From Salinimicrobium sp035607535 (GTDB lineage: Bacteria; Bacteroidota; Bacteroidia; Flavobacteriales; Flavobacteriaceae), in assembly GCF_035607535.1 (NCBI RefSeq), contig NZ_JAYDZX010000015.1, positions 30,755-94,754 of the forward strand: DNA of 64,000 nt. Direction: 5' to 3'. This document shows, in pieces, positions 59,140-64,000 of the stretch. Position 1 is the first letter of the stretch. Every line of letters starts with the position of its first letter. Made by a program: the position numbers and the translations under genes. The notes under the pieces were generated by a model that saw only the letters and a program-made list of their open reading frames with translations, had not been told where the DNA came from and made no database searches.

Positions 59140-59472
59140 ATGGACAAAATCAGAAAAGTAATAGCTTACAAAAATTACTTCCAAGATTTCCTGACCAAGC
59201 AACCAAGAAAAGTTCAGGATAAAATCTTTAAAGTAATTGAAGCAATTGAAACCTTTGAGCGGATTCCGTCCCATTATTTAAAAGCTTTAAAAGGAACAAA
59301 AGGTTTATATGAAGCAAGAATAAAACTGGGTTCTGATATTTGGAGAGTTTTTTGCTTTTTCGACAAAGGTAAATTGGTGATTTTATTAAATGGATTTACC
59401 AATAAAACTCAGAAAACTCCAAAAAAGGAAATAGACAAAGCTTTGGAATTAATGGAGTCGTACTACGCATAA
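59140..59472 (+). CDS. Cassette 12: HigB/Gp49-like toxin of the RelE superfamily
   Basis: 110 residues from ATG 59140 (a GTG two codons earlier is possible). The order of conserved parts fits phage-derived Gp49-like/HigB toxins: QDKIFKVIEAIETFERIPSH, then LKGTKGLYEARIKLGSDIWR, then VFCFFDKGKLVILLNGFTNK with a final TPKKEIDKALELM. They cleave mRNA on ribosomes. The toxin gene comes first, antitoxin second, 9 bp apart, the usual HigBA order. Confidence 0.9.
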   Translation: MDKIRKVIAYKNYFQDFLTKQPRKVQDKIFKVIEAIETFERIPSHYLKALKGTKGLYEARIKLGSDIWRVFCFFDKGKLVILLNGFTNKTQKTPKKEIDKALELMESYYA

Positions 59473-59481
59473 AAAGAAAAA

Positions 59482-59775
59482 ATGATGGAAACAAAAGACT
59501 GGAAAACGATAAAAGACGAAGTTTACGGAAAGAAAGGGACTTCAAGAAGAGATGAGCTTGACAGAGATTTTGAATCCTTTAAAATGGGACTTCTACTAAG
59601 AAAAGCCCGGGAAGAGAAGAACCTCACTCAAGATCAGTTGGCCGAATTAATTGATAAAAAAAGGACTTACATCTCACGGGTAGAAAATAACGGTAGTAAC
59701 TTAACCTTAAAAACCCTTTTTGACATTGTAGAAAAAGGTCTTGGTGGGAAAGTAAAGATTTCAATTGAAACGTAG
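59482..59775 (+). CDS. Cassette 12: HigA-like XRE antitoxin
   Basis: 97 residues from ATG 59482; a second ATG follows at once. The Cro/C1-type helix-turn-helix is clear in the C-terminal half (LLLRKAREEKNLTQDQLAEL, then KKRTYISRVENNGSNLTLK). It would neutralise the upstream toxin and repress the pair. The stop lies 10 bp before attC12, so the cassette is packed tightly. Confidence 0.9.
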   Translation: MMETKDWKTIKDEVYGKKGTSRRDELDRDFESFKMGLLLRKAREEKNLTQDQLAELIDKKRTYISRVENNGSNLTLKTLFDIVEKGLGGKVKISIET

Positions 59776-59785
59776 TAAAGAATAC

Positions 59786-59846
59786 GCGCTACAACAGCGT
59801 ATAAACGCCATTGAAAAATAACGGCGTTTATACGCGAACGTTCCCA
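59786..59846 (+). repeat. attC-like site 12 (type D, short)
   Basis: R'' GCGCTACAAC (59786-59795) mirrors the cassette-12 start GTTGTAGCGC. Only one stem: GCGTATAAACGCC (59797-59809) pairs perfectly with GGCGTTTATACGC (59823-59835) around a 13-nt loop, then spacer and core GTTCCCA (59840-59846). At 61 bp it is about half the size of the other sites. Confidence 0.85.
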
Positions 59847-60143
59847 ACAAGCCGATAACCACTCTTATTGAATGTGTCTTCTCAATATCTATTTGATGTT
59901 ACTAGCCTCAAAATCTGTATTCCTTATCAGCTGCTACAGATCAGTTTCACGCCTATGATAGTATTATCAATGCACTAGTCCGGGTGATCATTAAACGACA
60001 CTTACCCGAATTAAAAAGGAAATTTAGAATTTTTCCGACTAAAAAGACCAATTGCCTAACAAAAAATGAAGCGATTACAGTAAACTAATCGAAAATCTCT
60101 TTTTTCAGTACCTTTAGTAATTCACACCGCTCAAAATTGTTTT
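59847..60143. other. Distal flank of the array
   Basis: 297 bp without a proper gene. An open stretch without a start (about 59905-60086) reads QNLYSLSAATDQFHAYDSII and continues to KRKFRIFPTKKTNC, probably the 3' remnant of a gene. No further attC partner for the GTTCCCA end is seen, so either cassette 13 has decayed or the array ends here. TACCTTTA at 60109 could be a weak -7 box for the next gene. Confidence 0.4.
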
Positions 60144-60836
60144 ATGAGAAATTACGTCGTCATAGGAGGTTCATCCGGAATTGGAAAGGAATTAGTAAAA
60201 ATCTTAACCCTAAAAGGGAAAGTTTTTGCCACCTATTACCAGAATGAGGTCAAAGAAACATCAGAAAATATTGAGTATCAGCAATACGATGTATTGAAGG
60301 ATACTTTCGATCTGAGTATACTTCCTGAAGAGATACATGGCTTCGTCTATTGCCCCGGGAGCATTAATTTAAAACCCTTTCATCGATTTAAAGAAGAAGA
60401 TTTTACTAATGATTATAATTTTCAGGTAGTGGGGGCGATAAAGTTGATACAGCAACTGCTACCTAGACTTAAGCAAAGTGGCGATTCATCGATTGTATTA
60501 TTCTCGACAGTGGCAGTTCAAACTGGCTTTAATTTTCATTCGCAGGTTTCAGCCTCAAAAGGAGCTATCGAGGGCTTGACCAGATCATTGGCTGCTGAAT
60601 TTTCCCCGAAAATAAGGGTGAATGCCATTGCGCCTTCCTTGACCAATACTTCATTAGCAGGAAAATTACTCAATACTCCCGAAAAGGTTGAGGCTCAGGC
60701 TAAGCTCAATCCAATGAAAAGGGTTGGTGAGGCAAAGGATATTGCAGCAACTGCAGCTTTCCTGCTATCCTCCAAATCTTCCTGGATCACAGGGCAGATC
60801 CTGCATGTTGATGGCGGATTTTCGACGATAAAATAA
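60144..60836 (+). CDS. SDR-fold protein lacking the catalytic tyrosine
   Basis: 230 residues. The NAD(P) motif IGGSSGIGKEL near the N-terminus, the catalytic-region serine S121 (LFSTVAVQTGF) and the C-terminal WITGQILHVDGGFS are typical of classical SDRs. The YxxxK motif reads VSASK: K139 is present, but residue 135 is Val instead of Tyr. The protein may bind the cofactor without ordinary dehydrogenase chemistry, or use another acid. It lies 297 bp beyond the cassette array and is not linked to an attC. Confidence 0.88.
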   Translation: MRNYVVIGGSSGIGKELVKILTLKGKVFATYYQNEVKETSENIEYQQYDVLKDTFDLSILPEEIHGFVYCPGSINLKPFHRFKEEDFTNDYNFQVVGAIKLIQQLLPRLKQSGDSSIVLFSTVAVQTGFNFHSQVSASKGAIEGLTRSLAAEFSPKIRVNAIAPSLTNTSLAGKLLNTPEKVEAQAKLNPMKRVGEAKDIAATAAFLLSSKSSWITGQILHVDGGFSTIK

Positions 60837-60985
60837 TCCCCGAACTAATTTCTCCTTTTTTAAAAAGACCTCATTTATCATCTAACTTCCTGTGCCATGG
60901 CGAAAATGAGATGAGAATGTAGGCCTGCCTTTTTGTTATGATTCTTATTCAGTTTATCTTGCCGGTCTGGAAAAAATCTAAGGTA

Positions 60986-62830
60986 ATGAAAGAGAGTAAA
61001 GTGCTGAATTTTATAAAAGATGTTTTGGAAAATATGCCAAAGGACTGGCTGAAATTAACCACTCATCGACTGGATATTTACAATGAAGAGCTGGCGAAAA
61101 CTGAATTTTTGGAACAGTTCGAGCTGTTATACAAAGAAAACCAACCTAGCCCATCAAACCTGGCGGCTCTTCCAACTGCATATGATTACATCAGGCTGGG
61201 GCATCCTCTGTCAACAGTACTGGAATGGGCAATTGCCGGTTTAAACGACCTGAGTCCCGAAAGTGTCATCAGTTTTTCTTCGCGCACAGTTCCCATACTT
61301 GCAGTGCTGAGAAAGAACCTGTTCGACAATAAAAATACCCGAATTATCTACAAAGGAGAATTACCCGCTGCCTTTGATGCTGAAGTAGTAAGGAGGGTTT
61401 ACGGCTATAATTTCGAAGTAAAAGAAATTCAGGGAGATGCCGAGATTTCAGAATTTGATGGCAGTACCGTCTTAATATCTGAAGAGCAGGACTTTGGTAA
61501 AACTAATTTGTACTCCAATATAGATTTCCTGATTAGTACGCATCCTCAGCTGGGCAGTATTTTACTGGTCAATGGAGAGGCTAATAAAAACTATATCGAA
61601 GAAATTCAGCATGTGCGCAGGAGAGAGACCATAGCGATGACTCCGGCGAATTGTTTTTCAGCTTTAAGATTGCTTACCGGTCGTATTTCCGAAGTGGAAT
61701 CTAAGAAAAATAAAGACGTAAATAAAGCTAGTGTTATTAGTTCGATCCAGAAGATAACCGCTGCAGAAAGTCCGGCGTTGCTTGCCTCTTCCGGTCTTTC
61801 CATGCAATATGCGATCATAATGGGACTTGTTGACGAGGCTTTTGAAAAACATAAGGGTAAGAAGATCAAGATCATTGTGCCGCCAAACTGCTATGGAGGT
61901 ACAAATGACCAGGCCAGGAGAGTAGCTGCCTGCGTAGATAATGTGGAGATCATGGACCTGCTGGTGGACCGGGATAACGATATGGTACAGAGCATCGATC
62001 AGGTCCTGGACAGGGTGGCAAAGGAAGATGCGGTGCCTTACATCATTGCTGAAATCCCGACCAATCCAAGAGTTGAAGTGCCAGATCTTGAAAAGTTGAG
62101 AGCTGTGCTGAGTGCAAAGCGTAAGACTGAAGAGGGAAAAGATGCAATTGATCCTGTGTTTATTTTGGATCAAACCTTTTGTCCCAATGTTCAAGTCCTG
62201 AGCGAGGACGGGATTCTCTCCTCCGTCAGGACCATTTCCTATGTTAGCGGATCCAAATTTCCGAGTGGCGGAAAGTGTACAGCCGGCTACTGTGTCGCCA
62301 ATAAAAAAGCTGCTGATTTGATGCCGAAAATTAAAAAGCATCTCCAGCTCTGTGACAATGAGGCCACAGATCTTCAGGTGAAGATTTTGGCAGAACAATT
62401 GCCATCCATGAATCAGAGGATCGCCGAAGCTTATAAGAATACCCGGGAATTCGTGAATTTCATCAGGGAAATTTTACCCGAAGCAAAGATCAATTTTGTT
62501 TCTGAAGAATTGGCTCAGCAGGGTTTCACACCTTCAGTATTCTCACTGGATCTGCCTACCAAAGGCAACACATTTGAAGAAAAGGAGGCTTACAAAAGAA
62601 AGCTGAATCAAAAATTGATCGACATGATGATAGCTCAGATCCCTAACGAGAGTAAGTACTGCGTAAGTTACGGGCAGTTGAAGGGTTGTTACTGGACTAT
62701 TCCTGCAACCTCCACCCAGGGAACGACCAAAGAAAGCGATAAGGATTATATCGCGAGGGTATCTGTCTCTCCAGACTTGGATCTTGAAAGACATAAGAAG
62801 GTGTTTGCAGAATTTGTTGAGCAGATTTAA
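60986..62830 (+). CDS. PLP-dependent enzyme of Cys/Met-metabolism type with long N-terminal region
   Basis: 614 residues from ATG 60986; an ATG at 60938 would add a short hydrophobic leader. The C-terminal part (about residues 270-614) has the fold-type I pattern: VPPNCYGGTNDQARRVAACV, the YIIAEIPTNPRVEVPDL segment and the PLP lysine K424 in YVSGSKFPSGGK. This matches cystathionine lyase/synthase relatives. The first ~260 residues contain a second Rossmann-like stretch (TAYDYIRLGHPLSTVLEWAI, then SVISFSSRTVPIL) not present in usual 400-residue members. Substrate unknown. Confidence 0.82.
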   Translation: MKESKVLNFIKDVLENMPKDWLKLTTHRLDIYNEELAKTEFLEQFELLYKENQPSPSNLAALPTAYDYIRLGHPLSTVLEWAIAGLNDLSPESVISFSSRTVPILAVLRKNLFDNKNTRIIYKGELPAAFDAEVVRRVYGYNFEVKEIQGDAEISEFDGSTVLISEEQDFGKTNLYSNIDFLISTHPQLGSILLVNGEANKNYIEEIQHVRRRETIAMTPANCFSALRLLTGRISEVESKKNKDVNKASVISSIQKITAAESPALLASSGLSMQYAIIMGLVDEAFEKHKGKKIKIIVPPNCYGGTNDQARRVAACVDNVEIMDLLVDRDNDMVQSIDQVLDRVAKEDAVPYIIAEIPTNPRVEVPDLEKLRAVLSAKRKTEEGKDAIDPVFILDQTFCPNVQVLSEDGILSSVRTISYVSGSKFPSGGKCTAGYCVANKKAADLMPKIKKHLQLCDNEATDLQVKILAEQLPSMNQRIAEAYKNTREFVNFIREILPEAKINFVSEELAQQGFTPSVFSLDLPTKGNTFEEKEAYKRKLNQKLIDMMIAQIPNESKYCVSYGQLKGCYWTIPATSTQGTTKESDKDYIARVSVSPDLDLERHKKVFAEFVEQI

Positions 62831-62856
62831 TCCTGAAAGAACCTTACATCTTAGAA

Positions 62857-62888
62857 AATCCTTCCGTAAATTCGGAAGGATTTTTTTT
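62857..62888 (+). terminator. Terminator after the PLP enzyme gene
   Basis: AATCCTTCCG (62857-62866) pairs with CGGAAGGATT (62873-62882), with a T-run to 62888. The next gene starts 8 bp later. Confidence 0.92.
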
Positions 62889-62895
62889 AATACTT

Positions 62896-63756
62896 ATGAA
62901 GAACAAAGGATCGTATCCTTCCGAAGTATACTTAAACGGTGAATGGATGCCGCCACAGGAAGCTACAGTTTCAGTATTTGATCGTGGTTTTATGTTTGGT
63001 GACGGGATCTATGAGGTGACGCCGTTCTACCGTGGGAAACCATTTCACCTGCAAGAGCACTTGGAGAGGCTGAGGTATTGTTTAGCTCAGATAAAAATTC
63101 CCTTCGATATTACCATTTTAGAGCCTCTTATGTTTGAAGCGCTTTCACGTGCCGGACTTACCGAAAAGGATGCTGCTGTTTATATACAAATCTCGCGAGG
63201 TACCGCACCCCGCACTCATTATTTCCCTGATGATATAAAGCCGACATTCTTAATGTATGCTTTTCCTGTACAGCTGGAAAATTTTCAGCAAAAGCGGTGG
63301 AAGGTTTTAGTTTCTGAAGATTTTAGGTGGCAGCGATGTGACATTAAATCAACTGCACTCCTGGCCAACACCATGTCTAACGAAGAAGCTATTACAGGAG
63401 GTTATGATGAAAACCTGCTCGTGCGGGAAGGATGTTTTACTGAAGGTTCTCATTCTACTGCTTTTTTTGTTGTTGATGGAATGATCTACACCCGTCCCGA
63501 AGGTCCCTTAATTCTCTCGGGTATTACCCGAAAGGTAGTGCTGGAGATTTGTCGGGATCTGGGAATTTCCTATGAAGAAGTAGCTTTTCCGGTTGTAAGG
63601 GTCTCTGAAGTTGATGAGATCTTTCTCACGGGCACTACAACCCAGATCACCACAGTTGGATCCTTGCATTATGAAGGAGAGGAAATCTTCAGGTCCCAAA
63701 AAGGGGAAATAACGGCAAGGCTTCAGGAGGAATTCGAGCGGAGGACCAGGAAGTAG
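62896..63756 (+). CDS. Class IV aminotransferase (D-amino acid aminotransferase-like)
   Basis: 286 residues of the fold-type IV family that includes D-amino acid aminotransferase, branched-chain aminotransferase and ADC lyase. The PLP lysine is K151 in RCDIKSTALL, and EGCFTEGSHSTAFFVVDG and the ending LTGTTTQITTVGSLH are diagnostic. The RCDIKS motif and length favour the D-amino acid type. It starts directly behind the terminator of the previous gene, so its promoter must overlap that gene's end, unless read-through is used. Confidence 0.9.
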   Translation: MKNKGSYPSEVYLNGEWMPPQEATVSVFDRGFMFGDGIYEVTPFYRGKPFHLQEHLERLRYCLAQIKIPFDITILEPLMFEALSRAGLTEKDAAVYIQISRGTAPRTHYFPDDIKPTFLMYAFPVQLENFQQKRWKVLVSEDFRWQRCDIKSTALLANTMSNEEAITGGYDENLLVREGCFTEGSHSTAFFVVDGMIYTRPEGPLILSGITRKVVLEICRDLGISYEEVAFPVVRVSEVDEIFLTGTTTQITTVGSLHYEGEEIFRSQKGEITARLQEEFERRTRK

Positions 63757-64000
63757 TAAATCCTTTGCTTCTTCGAATTTTGTCCGAGTAGAGGCTAGAT
63801 CTCTAAGATTCCCGACGTGTAGTTTTGAAATAACGCCTGGTTTTGCCAGGTGTGACCGTCAAAAAACAAACCTCTCACATCTGTATTATAATCCCTCCCT
63901 TATTTAATATCCTTCCAAAAATTTCATTTTGAGCACCTTATCTACGGGGGATTCTAAAATGTCAAAAAAAGCTTAATTTATTTTTTCAGAAAACTTGCGG
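63757..64000. other. Right-edge intergenic region
   Basis: 244 bp to the window end without an ORF. ACGCCTGG-ttttg-CCAGGTGT (63833-63853) forms a short hairpin without a T-run. A variant of the recurrent AAAAATGNCATTTT motif occurs near 63917. Confidence 0.4.

Larger units (their letters stand above)
51764..59840 (+). mobile_element. Integron-like array of twelve gene cassettes
   Basis: Cassette boundaries (from T after G of one GTT core to G of the next): 1, 51764-52347; 2, 52348-52888; 3, 52889-53265; 4, 53266-53740; 5, 53741-54412; 6, 54413-54800; 7, 54801-55456; 8, 55457-55902; 9, 55903-56490; 10 (with an IS110 insertion), 56491-58278; 11, 58279-59054; 12, 59055-59840. Every cassette ends with a palindromic attC-like site. 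For all except cassette 8, the first 8-10 bases are the reverse complement of the start of the same cassette's attC. Genes are all on the + strand and most start 12-55 bp inside the boundary, leaving little room for own promoters. The toxin-antitoxin cassettes have about 85-bp leaders. Confidence 0.88.

Noticed and set aside
51764..59846. CRISPR array as an explanation of the repeated sites
   Set aside because: Units are 60-135 bp imperfect palindromes, spaced by 0.25-1.7 kb of mostly coding DNA, with no cas genes; this fits attC sites, not CRISPR repeats.
51764..59846. Scattered REP/MITE elements as an explanation of the repeated sites
   Set aside because: Random palindromic repeats would not have cassette starts matching the same unit's own end, nor a recombinase and junction at one end. 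A genome-wide count is needed to exclude it fully.
61664..62398. 244-codon minus-strand frame opposite the PLP enzyme
   Set aside because: Long but without family features, and fully inside a well-supported enzyme gene.

Overview
The window looks like chromosome from a marine-type member of the Flavobacteriia (Bacteroidota), in the broad neighbourhood of Gramella/Salegentibacter. The evidence is the order tuf - tRNA-Trp - secE - nusG - rplKAJL - rpoBC, a DUF3467 gene after rpoC, a DUF4295 gene after rpmB-rpmG, few Shine-Dalgarno sites, promoters of the TTG-N(18-24)-TAnnTTTG type, many lipoproteins with short signal peptides, and tRNAs without an encoded CCA. The genus call is inference from gene content; no database was searched.

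Bases 1-12,130 hold the translation/transcription block: the 3' end of tuf, tRNA-Trp, secE, nusG, rplK, rplA, rplJ, rplL, rpoB and rpoC, closed by two hairpins. Bases 12,198-44,889 are ordinary chromosome: DUF3467, a GNAT enzyme, prfC, idi plus a QueD/PTPS gene, tRNA-Thr with an odd duplicated 3' end, a DUF819 permease, a three-gene HAD/hydrolase/membrane operon, S1/P1 nuclease, a TPR hybrid histidine kinase, htpG, a TetR regulator with an ABC1 kinase, a secreted six-EF-hand protein, an S9 peptidase, fabH, a TonB-type receptor, an SSS symporter, recR, a 2-oxoacid dehydrogenase E2, and an exonuclease/FAH/Hpt/CinA cluster. Bases 44,890-45,951 are noncoding and built of nested repeats. rpmB, rpmG, DUF4295, ftsY, an amidase and two small genes follow.

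The most notable region is 50,557-59,846, which I read as an integron-like system. A tyrosine recombinase with an IntI-like C-terminus is followed at once by an attI-like GTT junction and then by twelve tandem cassettes. Each cassette ends in an imperfect-palindrome attC-like site (about 60-135 bp) that finishes in a GTT core. In eleven of twelve cassettes the first 8-10 bases are the exact reverse complement of the first bases of that same cassette's own attC, while differing between cassettes. That is the signature left by insertion of circular cassettes. The array carries small lipoprotein, secreted or membrane proteins, four cassettes without a convincing ORF, an IS110-type element inside one attC, and two toxin-antitoxin cassettes (MazEF-like, HigBA-like) at the distal end. 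The recombinase lacks the extra segment typical of classical IntI, is transcribed in the same direction as the array, and has the junction at its 3' side, so this is not a textbook integron.

Bases 60,144-63,756 return to chromosomal genes: an SDR protein lacking the catalytic tyrosine, a long PLP-dependent Cys/Met-metabolism-type enzyme and a class IV aminotransferase.
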